A stretch of DNA of 64,000 nucleotides from Ornithinimicrobium sp. CNJ-824 (GCF_001942405.1 NZ_MKKA01000033.1:141844-205843); one strand, 5' to 3'. Positions 1-10,787 are shown, numbered from the stretch's first letter. Program-made: numbers and translations. Notes: generated by a model from the sequence alone, not told the origin.

Positions 1-226
1 CCGCCTCGACCGGGCTGCCGAACCGGGCCGAGCGTCGGGTCTTGACCTCGCAGAAGACGAGCTCGCCCTGCTCGTCCCTGGCCACGAGGTCCAGCTCCCC
101 GTGCCGGCACCGCCAGTTGCGGTCCACGACCTGCCAGCCCAGCCCCTCCAGGTGGAGGCGGGCCAGCTCCTCCCCGTCGTCCCCGACCCGCCGGGCCTCC
201 CGCCACGGCATACCCCCACCGGACAT
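1..226 (-). CDS. yraN: YraN-family (UPF0102) nuclease-like protein, 3' part outside window
   Basis: The first 75 codons of a UPF0102/YraN protein; the C-terminus lies beyond the window edge. The family has a Holliday-junction-resolvase-like restriction endonuclease fold of uncertain role. The visible part carries the family core: GEELA, then RNWRCRHGELDLVARD and VFCEVKTR, whose Asp, Glu and Lys match the PD-(D/E)xK nuclease motif. I chose the ATG at 226 because GAGGAGGGG ends about 5 bases upstream; a second in-frame ATG lies at 211. Its position after rnhB and DUF2469 is the standard actinobacterial order, in which comM normally follows. Confidence 0.9.
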   Translation of the reverse strand, partial: MSGGGMPWREARRVGDDGEELARLHLEGLGWQVVDRNWRCRHGELDLVARDEQGELVFCEVKTRRSARFGSPVEA

Positions 227-370
227 GCACCCCTCCTCGCGTCCACCGGCCCCGCCGACCGCGGCGCCGTGGCGTCAGTCAACGCGGCGGACCCGCGGCG
301 GACCACCGGGCGAGCGCCCCCTGGGGACCGGGACGGGACGGGCCCCGACGATGTGGAGGGCCGGTCGGGG

Positions 371-694
371 CTACCGCCCGAAGGGGGGCTCCTTGGGCAC
401 CTCGAGGTCGGACTTGGCCAGCTCCTCGACGTTGACGTCCTTGAAGGTGATGACCCGGGCCTGCTTGACGAAACGGGCCGGGCGGTACACGTCCCACACC
501 CAGGCGTCGGCCATCGTCACCTCGAACCAGGTCTCCCCGCCGCCGGTACGCACCTGCACGTCCACCTCGTTGGCCAGGTAGAACCGCCGCTCGGTCTCGA
601 CGACGTGCGAGAACAGCCCGACGACGTCGCGGTACTCGCGGTAGAGCGCCAGCTCCATGTCGGTCTCGTACTTCTCCAGGTCCTCCGCGCTCAT
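371..694 (-). CDS. DUF2469 family protein
   Basis: A 107-residue protein of the actinobacterial DUF2469 family, starting [20 protein letters not shown] and ending [10 protein letters not shown]. Function unknown; it is very conserved in actinobacteria, always next to rnhB and yraN. No signal peptide or membrane segment is seen, and the charged, aromatic-rich sequence suggests a small cytosolic protein. Its ATG overlaps the rnhB stop codon (ATGA), so the two are probably translationally coupled. Recognition rests on the sequence and neighbours together. Confidence 0.9.
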   Translation of the reverse strand: MSAEDLEKYETDMELALYREYRDVVGLFSHVVETERRFYLANEVDVQVRTGGGETWFEVTMADAWVWDVYRPARFVKQARVITFKDVNVEELAKSDLEVPKEPPFGR

Positions 695-1413
695 CGCGCA
701 CTCCCTTCGTCCAGGTCCGAGCCGGCCAGCCGCCAGGTGCGGCGGTGCTGCGCGCACGGCCCCAGGAGCCGCAGCGCCTCCTGGTGGTCGCGGGCGGCGT
801 AGCCCTTGTTGTGGTCCCACCCGTAGGCGGGGTGCTCCTCGGCCATCTGCACCATCATCGCGTCCCGCTCCACCTTGGCCAGGACCGACGCCGCGGCCAC
901 CGAGGAGCAGCGCAGGTCGGCCTTGACCATCGTGCGCACCGGCGGCGGCGCGGGCCGGTCGTCCAGCAGGCCGAGCAGCCCGTCCCGGCCGGGGTCGGTG
1001 AGCCAGTCGTGGCTGCCGTCCAGCAGGACGAGGTCGACACCGGTGAGCAGCTGGGCCAGCGCCCGCTCGCCGGCCAGCCGCAGCGCCGACATGATGCCCA
1101 CGGCGTCGATCTCCTGGGCGGTGGCGTGGCCCACCCCCCAGGCCACGCACCACCGCCGGATGGCCGGGACCAGCCGTTCCCGAGCCGCCGGGGTCAGCAG
1201 CTTGGAGTCGCGCACCCCGGGAGGCGCGCTGCGGCAGAGCGGGTCGACGGCCACGACCCCGACCGTGACCGGCCCGGCCAGCGCCCCGCGTCCGACCTCG
1301 TCCATGCCCGCGAGCACGGCATACCCCTCCCGGTGCAGGGACCGCTCCACGCGCAGGCTCGGTCGTCCCGAGGTGCCGGCACCCCGGCGGGGTCGGGCCG
1401 TCGTGGACGTCAT
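691..1413 (-). CDS. rnhB: Ribonuclease HII
   Basis: A 240-residue RNase HII, which cleaves RNA in RNA:DNA hybrids and begins removal of single ribonucleotides from DNA. The N-terminal [15 protein letters not shown] holds the first catalytic Asp-Glu pair, DSK follows, and [21 protein letters not shown] with YGWDHNKGY matches the remaining conserved blocks. The first 30 or so residues are a basic extension. The ATG overlaps the lepB stop (ATGA) and the gene overlaps DUF2469 downstream by 4 bases, forming a tight lepB-rnhB-DUF2469 operon. Confidence 0.96.
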   Translation of the reverse strand: MTSTTARPRRGAGTSGRPSLRVERSLHREGYAVLAGMDEVGRGALAGPVTVGVVAVDPLCRSAPPGVRDSKLLTPAARERLVPAIRRWCVAWGVGHATAQEIDAVGIMSALRLAGERALAQLLTGVDLVLLDGSHDWLTDPGRDGLLGLLDDRPAPPPVRTMVKADLRCSSVAAASVLAKVERDAMMVQMAEEHPAYGWDHNKGYAARDHQEALRLLGPCAQHRRTWRLAGSDLDEGSAR

Positions 1414-2162
1414 CGCCCCTCCGGCTCCGGGACGTCGGCGTAGGTGTCGGGGACGGTGAACCAGGTGGCGTGGTCGAAGGGGTAGAGCAGCACGAACGCC
1501 TGCCCGACCACGTGGTCCAGGGGGACCGCGCCCTCGCCGGTGCCGTCGTCGTGCGCCCGGGAGTCCCGGGAGTTGGAGCGGTGGTCGCCCATGAGCCAGA
1601 CGTGGTCCTCGGGGACGGTCACCTGGAACGGGGTGGTGCTGGGCACGTCCCCCGGGAAGAGGTAGTCCTCCTCGAGGGCCTGCCCGTTGACGGTGATCCG
1701 GTCCTGGTCGTCGCAGCAGACGACCTCGTCCCCCGGCGTCCCGACCACCCGCTTGATGAGGTGGTTGCCCTCGTCGGCGGGGGCGACCCCCACGAACCGC
1801 AGCACGTCGAGGACGGTCTCGACGACCGGTCCGCGCTCGGTCCGGGGCATCGGGCCCAGCCAGCCTCCCGGGTCCTCGAAGACGACGATGTCGCCCCGGT
1901 CCACGGCCAGGGGGCCCGCCTGGACCTTGCTCACCATGACCCGGTCCCCGACGGCGAGCGTGTCCTCCATGCTCCCGGAGGGGATGTAGAAGGCCTGGGC
2001 GAGGAAGGTCTTGACCACGAAGGAGATGACCAGGGCCGTCACCGCGATGAGGACGACCTCGCGCACGCCGTGCCAGAACCCGCCGGTGCGGGAGGGCCCG
2101 GCCCCGGCGGCGTGCGGCTGCGCGTCGTGGCTGGTGCGGTCGCTCACCTGCGTGGTCCTCAT
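1410..2162 (-). CDS. lepB: Signal peptidase I
   Basis: A 250-residue type I signal peptidase that removes signal peptides from exported proteins at the outer face of the cytoplasmic membrane. One N-terminal membrane helix ([19 protein letters not shown]) precedes the catalytic Ser in [11 protein letters not shown]; the general-base Lys is in [14 protein letters not shown], and [11 protein letters not shown] closes the fold. The start is uncertain: ATG at 2162 is used here, but GTG at 2147 has AGGA eight bases upstream, and an in-frame GTG exists at 2192. It sits between rplS and rnhB and overlaps rnhB by 4 bases. Confidence 0.94.
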   Translation of the reverse strand: MRTTQVSDRTSHDAQPHAAGAGPSRTGGFWHGVREVVLIAVTALVISFVVKTFLAQAFYIPSGSMEDTLAVGDRVMVSKVQAGPLAVDRGDIVVFEDPGGWLGPMPRTERGPVVETVLDVLRFVGVAPADEGNHLIKRVVGTPGDEVVCCDDQDRITVNGQALEEDYLFPGDVPSTTPFQVTVPEDHVWLMGDHRSNSRDSRAHDDGTGEGAVPLDHVVGQAFVLLYPFDHATWFTVPDTYADVPEPEGR

Positions 2163-2240
2163 CTCGTCGGCGGGGATCCTCCCCCGCGGCACCGGGGCGC
2201 CGGGGCCGGGACGACCCTAACCCGCCGGGCTGGGAGAGCG

Positions 2241-2277
2241 CCGATCCCCCGCCGGTCGGTGCCGGGCGGGGGATCGG
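2241..2277 (-). terminator. Strong hairpin between rplS and lepB
   Basis: A 13-bp perfect stem, CCGATCCCCCGCC pairing with GGCGGGGGATCGG, with an 11-base loop, starts about 20 bases after the rplS stop codon. There is no T tract, as is common in high-GC genomes. It probably terminates or attenuates rplS transcription before lepB, so lepB-rnhB may also have its own promoter. Confidence 0.6.
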
Positions 2278-2297
2278 GTATGCGGTGCGCGGGCGGG

Positions 2298-2708
2298 TCA
2301 GGCCTGCTCGTCGGCCTTCTGGGCCGTGGCGGCGGCCTTCGCGGCGCTCTTCGGCGCGGGGCCGGACTCGCGACGCTCGCGGATCTTGGCGGCCTTGCCG
2401 CGCAGGTCGCGCAGGTAGTAGAGCTTGGCGCGCCGGACGACGCCACGGCTGACGACCTCGATCTTCTCCACGTTCGGCGAGTGCAGCGGGAAGGTGCGCT
2501 CCACGCCGACGCCGAAGGAGACCTTTCGGACGGTGTAGGTCTCGCCCACCCCGGAACCGTGGCGGCGGATCACGACGCCCTTGAAGACCTGGATCCGGGA
2601 GCGGGTGCCCTCGATGACCCGGACGTGGACGTCGATGGTGTCGCCCGCCCGGAAGTCGGGCAGGTCGGTCCGCAGGCTGGCGGCGTTGACGTCGTCGAGC
2701 TGGTGCAT
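2298..2708 (-). CDS. rplS: 50S ribosomal protein L19
   Basis: A 136-residue L19, located at the 30S-50S interface. The core runs from [20 protein letters not shown] through [20 protein letters not shown] and [16 protein letters not shown] to [21 protein letters not shown] roughly 20-residue Ala/Lys-rich tail makes it longer than the usual 115-125 residues. ATG at 2708 is chosen because GGAGACG lies directly upstream. The gene is followed by a hairpin and preceded by a good promoter at 2886-2914. Confidence 0.97.
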   Translation of the reverse strand: MHQLDDVNAASLRTDLPDFRAGDTIDVHVRVIEGTRSRIQVFKGVVIRRHGSGVGETYTVRKVSFGVGVERTFPLHSPNVEKIEVVSRGVVRRAKLYYLRDLRGKAAKIRERRESGPAPKSAAKAAATAQKADEQA

Positions 2709-2885
2709 GGTTCGTCTCCTGCTGCTCATGGCCGCCACAGGTCGGCCACGGCACTCTGGTCCGCCGGGCCCGGGGGCCGGCACGGACGGTGTCGGTGGGT
2801 GTCGCGCGGGCCGGGTCCCCCGCGCGGCTCCCCCTGTGGCAGGGGCGCGAGGCTTTCGGCGAACCGGACCGGGACGCAAGGGTCA

Positions 2886-2914
2886 AGTCTGCCAGACCCC
2901 GGCCGGGCGTCCAA
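2886..2914 (-). promoter_or_regulatory. Probable rplS promoter
   Basis: On the minus strand TTGGAC (-35) and CAGACT (-10) are separated by exactly 17 bases, and TGG directly before the -10 box makes an extended -10. The block TCTGGCANANT is shared with the rpsP promoter region. It lies about 180 bases upstream of the rplS start, leaving a long 5' leader. Confidence 0.5.
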
Positions 2915-2943
2915 GTCCGTCACCGGCGGCCTACGATCGGCGC

Positions 2944-3824
2944 GTGCCCGTGCTGACGCTCCTCACCGACCCCGCCCGCACCCGCCTCCCCCGCACCGCG
3001 GCGGAGGGGCTGCCGGTGGCGTGGGACGCCGGGGAGCCCCGGTGGCTGGCCACCGGGGTGGCGGTGCAGGTCCCGCTCGCGGGCCGCGTCGCGGACGACG
3101 AGCTCCGCGACCTGCGCGCGGCCTGGTCGGACCGGGGCGTGGACGCGGTGGTCCAGCCGGAGGTCGTGCGGCGTCGGGTGCTGCTCGCCGACATGGACTC
3201 CACGATCGTCCAGCAGGAGTGCGTCGACGAGCTGGCCGCGCACGCGGGGGTGGGGCAGGAGGTGGCCGCGATCACCGCGGCCGCGATGAACGGCGAGCTG
3301 GACTTCGCCCAGCGCTGCGGGCCCGGGTCGCGCTGCTGGCGGGCCTGCCCACCTCGGTCGTGGAGACCGTCCTGACCGAACGGATCACGCTGACCCCCGG
3401 GGCCCGCGAGCTGGTCGCCACCATGCGCGCCCACGGGGCCCGTACGGCCCTGGTCTCGGGGGGCTTCGTCCCGTTCACCGCCGAGGCAGCGGCACGGGTG
3501 GGGTTCGACGAGCACCGCGCCAACGTGCTGCAGGAGCAGGACGGGGTCTTCACCGGCGAGGTGGAGGAGCCGATCCTCGGCGCGGAGGCCAAGGTCGCGG
3601 CGCTCCGGGAGATCACGGCCGGGCTCGGGCTGCGGCCCCGGGACGCGATCGCCGTGGGCGACGGGGCCAACGACCTGGGGATGCTGGGGCTGGCCGGCAC
3701 CGGGGTGGCGCTGCACGCCAAGCCGGTCGTGGCCGAGCAGTGCGACGTCCGGGTCGACCACGGGGACCTCACGGCGCTGCTGTACCTGCAGGGCTACTCC
3801 GAGGCGGAGATCGTCGGCCGCTGA
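2944..3824 (+). pseudogene. serB: Phosphoserine phosphatase, single frameshift
   Basis: Phosphoserine phosphatase (last step of serine synthesis), HAD superfamily. The N-terminal frame (2944 to about 3310) carries the nucleophile motif LLADMDSTIVQQECVDELAA. The remaining motifs are in another frame: TALVSGGF, the Lys of GAEAKVAAL and AVGDGANDLGML. The break is near 3310, where ELDFA should continue as roughly QALRARVALLAGL; one missing base explains it. All catalytic motifs are intact, so a sequencing or assembly error is more likely than decay. The GTG start at 2944 follows TACGAT by 6 bases (leaderless pattern). The 3' end overlaps trmD convergently by 31 bases. Confidence 0.88.
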
Positions 3825-4543
3825 GGCCCGTCGCCGGCGGCGCGGCGGTCCAGCATGTCCGGCCGGCGCTGCGCGGTGCGCTCGACCCGCTGCTCGTGGC
3901 GCCACCGGGCGATCTGCCCGTGGTGCCCGGAGAGCAGCACGGCCGGGACCTCACGCCCCCGCCACACGGGCGGCTTGGTGTAGACCGGGTACTCCAGGAG
4001 ACCGTCCTCGTGGGACTCCTCGACGAGGGAGGCCTCGTTGCCCACGACCCCCGGGACCAGTCGGACGACCGCCTCGGTCATCGCCAGCGCGGCCACCTCG
4101 CCCCCGTTGAGCACGTAGTCGCCCAGGCTGAGGACCGACAGGGGGTAGCGCCCGGCGAACTCCTCGTAGACCCGTTCGTCGATGCCCTCGTAGCGGCCGC
4201 AGGCGAAGACGAGCCAGTCCTCCTCCGACGCCATCCGCCGGGCCTCGGCCTGGGTGAACGGCTCCCCGCCGGGACCGGGGACCACGATCCGGGGGGTCCG
4301 GCCGCGCACGGCGGAGCAGATCTCGTCCAGCGCCTCCCCCCAGGGCTCCGGCCGCATCACCATGCCCGCGCCACCGCCGTAAGGGGTGTCGTCGACCGTC
4401 CGGTGCCGGTCGTGCGTCCACGTCCGCAGGTCGTGGACGTGCACCTCGACCAGGCCGTCGCGCCGGGCGCGGCCGATGAGCGAGAGGTCCAGCGGCGCGA
4501 GGTAGTCGGGGAAGATCGTCACCACGTCGATCCGGAGGGTCAC
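3794..4543 (-). CDS. trmD: tRNA (guanine-37-N1)-methyltransferase
   Basis: A 249-residue TrmD, which methylates G37 next to the anticodon using S-adenosylmethionine and prevents +1 frameshifting. Family blocks seen: [15 protein letters not shown] at the N-terminus, [17 protein letters not shown], the trefoil-knot SAM site [13 protein letters not shown] and [12 protein letters not shown], then [17 protein letters not shown]. The GTG start overlaps the rimM stop (GTGA), indicating coupled translation in the rpsP-khpA-rimM-trmD operon. Confidence 0.97.
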   Translation of the reverse strand: MTLRIDVVTIFPDYLAPLDLSLIGRARRDGLVEVHVHDLRTWTHDRHRTVDDTPYGGGAGMVMRPEPWGEALDEICSAVRGRTPRIVVPGPGGEPFTQAEARRMASEEDWLVFACGRYEGIDERVYEEFAGRYPLSVLSLGDYVLNGGEVAALAMTEAVVRLVPGVVGNEASLVEESHEDGLLEYPVYTKPPVWRGREVPAVLLSGHHGQIARWRHEQRVERTAQRRPDMLDRRAAGDGPQRPTISASE

Positions 4544-5064
4544 CTCCCCTCCCCCAGCTCGAGCAGGCCCGGCGGCGGGTCGACCACGACCCTCCCGGCC
4601 TCCTCGTCGATCTCCGGGACCAGCTCCTCGACGAAGGGCACGAGCACGCTGCCGCTCCCGGTGTCGACCTCGAGCAGGTCCTGGGCGGGCCGCAGGTGGA
4701 GGGCGGTCACGGTGCCGAGGGGGGTCCCGTCCGGCAGCACGACGGCCAGGCCGAGCAGCTCCTCCTCGCGCCAGGCCTCGTCGTCCCCGGCGTCCTCGTC
4801 GGGAACGAGCAGGCGGGTGCCCCGCAGCGCCTCGGCGGCGGTGCGGTCGGGGTGCCCCTCGAACCCGAGGAGGTAGATGCCCTGGTGGACCCGCACCGAC
4901 CGCACCCGCAGCGGACCGGCCTCGACGGGGTCGGTGGCGAACTCGGCCCCCGGCACGAAGCGCCGTCCGGGCTCGTCGGTGTGCACCTGGACGGTGACCT
5001 CCCCGCGGAGGCCGTGCGGCCTCCCGACGCGTGCGGCGACGATCTCCGGCCGGTCCTGGACCAT
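4540..5064 (-). CDS. rimM: Ribosome maturation factor RimM
   Basis: A 174-residue RimM, a 30S assembly factor that binds ribosomal protein S19 and helps mature the 3' domain of 16S rRNA. The N-terminal domain begins [20 protein letters not shown]. The C-terminal PRC-barrel follows, with [18 protein letters not shown] and [12 protein letters not shown]. It lies directly upstream of trmD and overlaps it by 4 bases. A hairpin separates it from khpA, so part of its transcription may arise from readthrough. Confidence 0.96.
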   Translation of the reverse strand: MVQDRPEIVAARVGRPHGLRGEVTVQVHTDEPGRRFVPGAEFATDPVEAGPLRVRSVRVHQGIYLLGFEGHPDRTAAEALRGTRLLVPDEDAGDDEAWREEELLGLAVVLPDGTPLGTVTALHLRPAQDLLEVDTGSGSVLVPFVEELVPEIDEEAGRVVVDPPPGLLELGEGR

Positions 5065-5114
5065 GGGCTACCTCCCTTGTGGGGGAACTGCAGGGTATGG
5101 GGTGGGGCCGGACG

Positions 5115-5157
5115 CAGCACGCCCGCCGGGCGCAGGTGCGCCGGGCGGGCCGTGCTG
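5115..5157 (-). terminator. Hairpin between khpA and rimM
   Basis: CAGCAC plus GCCCGCCGGGCGC pairs with GCGCCGGGCGGGC plus GTGCTG, giving a long GC stem with one mismatch and a 4-base AGGT loop just after the khpA stop codon. No T run follows. A partial terminator within the operon, or an mRNA-stabilising element, is plausible. Confidence 0.5.
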
Positions 5158-5171
5158 GAGCGGGCGTGGGC

Positions 5172-5414
5172 TCAGCGCTGACGGTCGGTGTCGACGATGT
5201 CGACCCGGACCTTCTGACCGCCGGCCAGGGCGCCCACCACCGTGCGCAGCGCGCTGGCGGTGCGACCTCGGCGGCCGATGACGCGGCCGAGGTCGTCCGG
5301 GTGCACGCGGACCTCGAGGATGTCCCCCTGCCGGGCGCCGCGGGTCCGGACGGTCACGTCGCCGTCGTGGTCCACGATGCCCTTGACCAGGTGCTCCAGC
5401 GCCTCCTCGAGCAC
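5172..5414 (-). CDS. khpA: KH-domain RNA-binding protein KhpA
   Basis: An 80-residue single KH-domain protein (UPF0109/KhpA). The GXXG loop sits in [21 protein letters not shown]. The family binds small RNAs and mRNAs and, with KhpB, affects cell growth and division in some bacteria. It is encoded immediately after rpsP (2-base gap) as in most actinobacteria and firmicutes. It is followed by a hairpin and then rimM. Confidence 0.93.
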   Translation of the reverse strand: MLEEALEHLVKGIVDHDGDVTVRTRGARQGDILEVRVHPDDLGRVIGRRGRTASALRTVVGALAGGQKVRVDIVDTDRQR

Positions 5415-5416
5415 GG

Positions 5417-5944
5417 TCAGGCCTGCTCGGTCTGCTCGGCCGCCTCGTCGCCGGAAGTGGACGCCGCCGAGGAGTCGGTGTCCGCGGCGGGCGCGGTCTC
5501 CTCGGCCTTGGGCTCCTCGGCCTTCGCCTCGTCGGCCTTGGGCTCCTCGGCCTTGTCCTTCTTGCTGCGGCGCTTGGTGGCCGGGGCGTCGGCGTCGTCC
5601 TGGTCGGCGGCCGCGAGGGCCGCCTCGTACAGGGCCTTCTTGTCGGGCCGGGGCTCCTTGACCTTCAGGGTGCCCTCCGCGCCGGGCTCACCCTTGTACC
5701 GCTGCCAGTCACCGGTCACCCGGAGCAGGGCGGCGACCTGCTCGGTCGGCTGGGCGCCGACGCCGAGCCAGTACTGCACCCGCTCGGAGTCGATGTCGAT
5801 GAGCGAGGGCTCCTCGGTGGGGTGGTACTTGCCGATCTCCTCGATCGCACGGCCGTCGCGCTTGGTGCGCGAGTCCATGACGACGACGCGGTAGTACGGT
5901 GCACGGATCTTGCCCATGCGCTTCAGGCGGATCTTGACAGCCAC
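5417..5944 (-). CDS. rpsP: 30S ribosomal protein S16 with acidic/lysine-rich tail
   Basis: S16 is an early-binding 30S assembly protein. The conserved part starts [19 protein letters not shown] and includes [19 protein letters not shown] and [16 protein letters not shown]. The 175-residue product is about twice the size of short S16 proteins because residues 115-175 form a low-complexity tail with repeated [21 protein letters not shown] blocks, a known actinobacterial trend. GTG at 5944 is the start. It heads the rpsP-khpA-rimM-trmD operon. Confidence 0.96.
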   Translation of the reverse strand: MAVKIRLKRMGKIRAPYYRVVVMDSRTKRDGRAIEEIGKYHPTEEPSLIDIDSERVQYWLGVGAQPTEQVAALLRVTGDWQRYKGEPGAEGTLKVKEPRPDKKALYEAALAAADQDDADAPATKRRSKKDKAEEPKADEAKAEEPKAEETAPAADTDSSAASTSGDEAAEQTEQA

Positions 5945-6069
5945 GTGTGGGGTGTCTCCTGTTCTGGGTTGTGGGCACGGCGAGACCGCAGGCGAATCAC
6001 TGCGGGGAGTCGTGGCCCGGTGTGTAGGCGTCCGGTCCAGCCGGGGCGACCGGACGGGTACAGCGGTCC

Positions 6070-6098
6070 ATTGTGCCAGACACCGACGTCTTCCCCAA
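6070..6098 (-). promoter_or_regulatory. Probable rpsP operon promoter
   Basis: Minus-strand TTGGGG (-35), a 17-base spacer ending TCTGG, and CACAAT (-10) with TGG forming an extended -10. The layout matches the rplS promoter. It lies about 125 bases upstream of the rpsP GTG; the stretch 5945-6113 holds no gene. Confidence 0.5.
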
Positions 6099-6113
6099 CC
6101 GCCCGGCGGGACC

Positions 6114-7611
6114 TCACTGCCGGGCGTGCTCGGCGACGAACCCGAGGACCTCGGTGTCGTCGACCCCCGGGAAGACGCCGGGAGGCATGACCGCCAGCAG
6201 GTGCGAGTGGGCCCGGGCGCTGGGCCACACCTTGCCCTGCCAGCGCCGGGCGAGCTCCGGCGGTGGCTGGGTGCAGCAGCGCGGGTCGGGACACCCCGAC
6301 ACCCGCCGCTGGGTGGTGTCCCGGCCACGCATCCAGCGCACCTGGTCGAAGGGCACGCCGACGGCGACGGAGAACCGGCCGGCAGGGGTCTGCTCCGCCA
6401 CGGCCGTGCACCAGAACGTGCCGCGACCGGTGTCGGTGTACTGGTGGTACACCTCCCCCGTCGGCTGCTCGAAGACCACGCGGGCGGTCCAGGACCGGCA
6501 CACCCGGGCACCCTCGATGCGCCCGAGGCGTCCATCGGGAAGCGGATCCCGTCGTTCTCGTACGCCTTGTAGACCACCCCGTCGGCGCTGGTCCGCATGA
6601 AGTGCACCCGCAGGTCCAGGTGGCGGGTGGCCAGGTTGCAGAACCGGTGGGCCGCCGTCTCGAACGAGACCCCGTAGGCGTCCCGAAGGTCCTCGAGGGC
6701 GATGTCGCGGTCCTGCTTGGCCCGCTGCAGGAACGGCACCGCGCTGGAGCGCGGGAGCAGGACCGCGGCGGCGAAGTAGTTGATCTCCACCCGTTGGGCG
6801 AGGAACTCCGCGTAGTCGCGCGGGGGCTCGTGCCCCAGCACGGTGTGGCCCAGCGCCTGCAGCGCGGTCGCCGGAGGTCGTGGCCGCCACGGACGGGGAC
6901 GTAGATGCGCCGGTGCTCCAGGTCGGTCACGGTGCGGGTGGAGGACGGCAGGTCGGTGACCGGCTCGATGGTGAAGCCGACGTGCCGGGCGATGCGGTTG
7001 ACCGCCTCCCGGGTGACGGGGCCGTGGGTGTGGTCGACCACCGCCGCCAGCTCGGCGGCCCGCTCCTCGATGAGGGGGAAGTAGTTGTCCGCCTCCCGCA
7101 TGAGCCGACGCAGCTCGGCGTTCGCGGCCCGCGCGTACTCGGGCGTGGCCGTCCGGTGGTGCTGCAGGCCGACCACCGTCTCGTACATCCCCACCAGCGC
7201 CTCCAGGGCGTCGTCCGGCAGTCCCGGGCCGACCCGCACCTCGGGGATGCCCAGGCTCTCGAAGCCCGGCGAGCGCTGGGCCCGCTCCCACCGCACCTCG
7301 AGGGCCGCCCGCCTGCTGGGGGGCGCTCCGGCCAGCAGCTGGTCGGCCTCGACCCCGAGGGCCTGCGCCAGCGCCGTGAGGGTCGACACCCGGGCCTCGC
7401 GCCGACCGTTCTCGATCAGGGACAGGGCCGAGGCCGACAGCCCGGTGCGCCCGGCCAGCGCGGCGAGGGTCAGGCCGGCCTCCCGCCGGTGGTGGCGCAG
7501 GCGTCGGCCGAGGGCCACGGGATCCCCCGAGCCGGCCGTGGACCCGTCCGCGGTCCCCTCCAGCCGGGCGGACGGGGTGAACGGCAGCACCCGCTCGTGC
7601 ACGGTAGTCAT
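6114..7611 (-). pseudogene. ramB: RamB-type XRE/ImmA-IrrE regulator of glyoxylate genes, two frameshifts
   Basis: Encodes a roughly 495-residue regulator: an N-terminal HTH_3 domain ([35 protein letters not shown]), then an ImmA/IrrE-like segment with [25 protein letters not shown] split over two frames, then the C-terminal domain of short-chain acyl-CoA regulators with Cys/His pairs (CTAVAE, CPDPRCC). RamB of Corynebacterium represses aceA/aceB and acetate genes, and the gene is divergent from aceA here. Frames break near 6872 ([11 protein letters not shown] expected) and near 6530 ([13 protein letters not shown] expected); each is cured by adding one base. A TATCGT box lies 6 bases before the ATG. 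Confidence 0.82.
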
Positions 7612-7623
7612 CTGTGCACGATA

Positions 7624-7641
7624 GCGAAAGAAGTGCGAAAG
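7624..7641. promoter_or_regulatory. Direct GCGAAAG repeats between ramB and aceA
   Basis: Two identical heptamers, GCGAAAG at 7624-7630 and 7635-7641, start exactly 11 bases apart, about one helical turn. On the minus strand they read CTTTCGC, close to the CTTTGCA core of the known Corynebacterium RamB site. They lie 13 bases upstream of the ramB start, just behind its likely -10 box, and about 90 bases upstream of aceA. A RamB operator controlling both genes is inferred. Confidence 0.5.
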
Positions 7642-7729
7642 TTCACACCACCTCGGGGGTGCAGCGGGGCCAGTGGTGCGGCACAGTTGTCAACACGGAC
7701 CGATCACCACGACAGACAGGGGTTCAACG

Positions 7730-9040
<1,311 letters not shown>

Positions 9041-9056
9041 GCGACCCCACCACGGT

Positions 9057-9100
9057 GCACCCGGTGGCCGACGGCGACCTCGTCGCCGGCCACCGGGTGC
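9057..9100 (+). terminator. Long hairpin between aceA and aceB
   Basis: A 14-bp perfect outer stem, GCACCCGGTGGCCG with CGGCCACCGGGTGC, encloses a second short stem (GCGAC/GTCGC, loop CTC). It starts 16 bases after the aceA stop. Without a T tract it may terminate, attenuate or protect the aceA 3' end, which would let aceA and aceB be made at different levels. Confidence 0.55.
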
Positions 9101-9197
9101 CGCCGTCCCGCGGGGCCACGCCGGACCGTCGTGACCTCGACGGGCCGGTGCCCACCGTCCCCGACCGCAGAACCGCCCCGGAGGCAAGGACAGCCCG

Positions 9198-10787
9198 ATG
9201 GACAGCTACCTCACCGACCTGCTGGACGACGACGGACTGACGGCGCTGGCCGCCGTGGAGCGCTCGACCCGGCCCGAGCGGCTGCGTCTGATGAGGACCC
9301 GCAAGGACCTCAGCCGGCGGGTGCAGGCCGGGGAGGACCTGGCGCTGGACGAGGCGACACGGGCCGTGCGGGAGGACTCCACCTGGCGGGTCTCCCCCCC
9401 TCCGCCCGACCTGACCTACCGCCTCGTCGAGCTGGCCACGCCCGCCACCGCCGAGGCCGCCAAGGGGGCCCTGGGTGCCGGTACCGACGTCTGGGTGGCC
9501 GACCTGGAGGACATGCTGGTCCCCACCCCGGCCCGGCTGACCGCCGCCCACCAGGTCATCGCCGAGGTGGCCGGCTCCCGCGCCGGCGACCCCGAGCCGA
9601 GGGTGCCGACCCTCATGGTCCGCCCGCGCGGCCTGCACCTGCCCGAGGCGCACCTGCTGGTGGACGACGAGCCGGTGAGCGCACCCGTCGCCGACGTGGT
9701 CACCTTCCTCGCCCGGTGCGGGCAGGGCCTGCTGGACAACGGCACCGGCCCCTACCTCTACCTGCCCAAGCTGGAGACGGGCGAGGAGGCCGCCTGGTGG
9801 GACGACCTGCTGACCCGCAGCGAGGGGGCCCTCGGGCTGCCCCCAGGGTGCACGCGGGTCAGCGTGCTGGTGGAGACCGTGCAGGCGGTCTACCAGCTCG
9901 AGGAGATCCTGCACGCGCTGCGCCACCGGGTCACCGGGCTGGCCGCCGGCCGGTGGGACTACGTCTTCTCCCACCTGCGCACCTACGGCCACCGCCCGGA
10001 CCACACGCTGCCCGACCGGGACGCGTTCACGATGAACACCCGCTTCCTGCGGACCTACACCGAGGTCATCGTCCGCACCTGCCACCGGCGGGGCGTGCAG
10101 GCCATCGGCGGCCCCATCGCGCTGGCCGCCAGCGGTCCGTTCGACGAGTCGGTCGCGATGACCCACGCCCGGGTCCACCGGGACAAGGCCCGCGAGGCCA
10201 AGCAGGGCTTCGACGGCGCCTGGACCCTCCACCCGGCCCTCGTGCCGGTGGCCCGGGCGCCGTTCGAGGAACGGGACCGTCTGGCGGGCGCGGACGCGAC
10301 CGGCCGGTGGCGGGCGCAGGGGGAGGACGAGCCCCAGGTGGTCGTGGACCCCGAGGCCCTGCGCGACGTCAGCGCCCTGCCCGGCACGGCCACGCTCACC
10401 GGCATGCGGACGGCGCTGCGCTCGTCGTTGACGTACCTGACCGGGTGGCTCGCGGGTGAGGGCACCGCCGTGATCGCCGGCCACATCGAGGACTTCGGCA
10501 CCGTCGAGCTGGCCCGCATGCAGCTGTGGCAGTGGCTCGCCCACGAGACCCGGTTCGCCGAGGGACCGACGATGTCGACCCGTCTGCTGGACCGCGTGCT
10601 CGAGGACGAGGTCGCGCTGATCCGGCGGCGGGGGGCCCGGGAGGACCTGCTCCAGCACGCCGTGCGGCTCCTGCGGGACGCCGTCGTCGCCGAGGAGCCG
10701 CCCGCGTTCCTGTCCGTGCAGGCCTACGAGGTCCTGCTCGCCGTCTCCCGGTCCGCCGGGTCTCTCGAGGGCGGGTCGGCCGCCTGA
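9198..10787 (+). CDS. aceB: Malate synthase A
   Basis: A 529-residue malate synthase of the A type, which joins glyoxylate and acetyl-CoA to give malate, the second step of the glyoxylate shunt. Recognisable blocks: WVADLEDMLVPTPARLTAAH near residue 100, LMVRPRGLHLPE, VSVLVETVQAVYQLEEILHA with the metal-binding Glu, GRWDYVFSHLRT, and AKQGFDGAWTLHPALVPVA. Length matches E. coli AceB (about 530). It lies 157 bases downstream of aceA, separated by a hairpin. Confidence 0.95.
   Translation: MDSYLTDLLDDDGLTALAAVERSTRPERLRLMRTRKDLSRRVQAGEDLALDEATRAVREDSTWRVSPPPPDLTYRLVELATPATAEAAKGALGAGTDVWVADLEDMLVPTPARLTAAHQVIAEVAGSRAGDPEPRVPTLMVRPRGLHLPEAHLLVDDEPVSAPVADVVTFLARCGQGLLDNGTGPYLYLPKLETGEEAAWWDDLLTRSEGALGLPPGCTRVSVLVETVQAVYQLEEILHALRHRVTGLAAGRWDYVFSHLRTYGHRPDHTLPDRDAFTMNTRFLRTYTEVIVRTCHRRGVQAIGGPIALAASGPFDESVAMTHARVHRDKAREAKQGFDGAWTLHPALVPVARAPFEERDRLAGADATGRWRAQGEDEPQVVVDPEALRDVSALPGTATLTGMRTALRSSLTYLTGWLAGEGTAVIAGHIEDFGTVELARMQLWQWLAHETRFAEGPTMSTRLLDRVLEDEVALIRRRGAREDLLQHAVRLLRDAVVAEEPPAFLSVQAYEVLLAVSRSAGSLEGGSAA

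Noticed and set aside
1470..3824. A 784-codon plus-strand frame through lepB, rnhB and rplS
   Set aside because: Antisense shadow of three well-recognised genes; only the end belongs to serB after its frame break.
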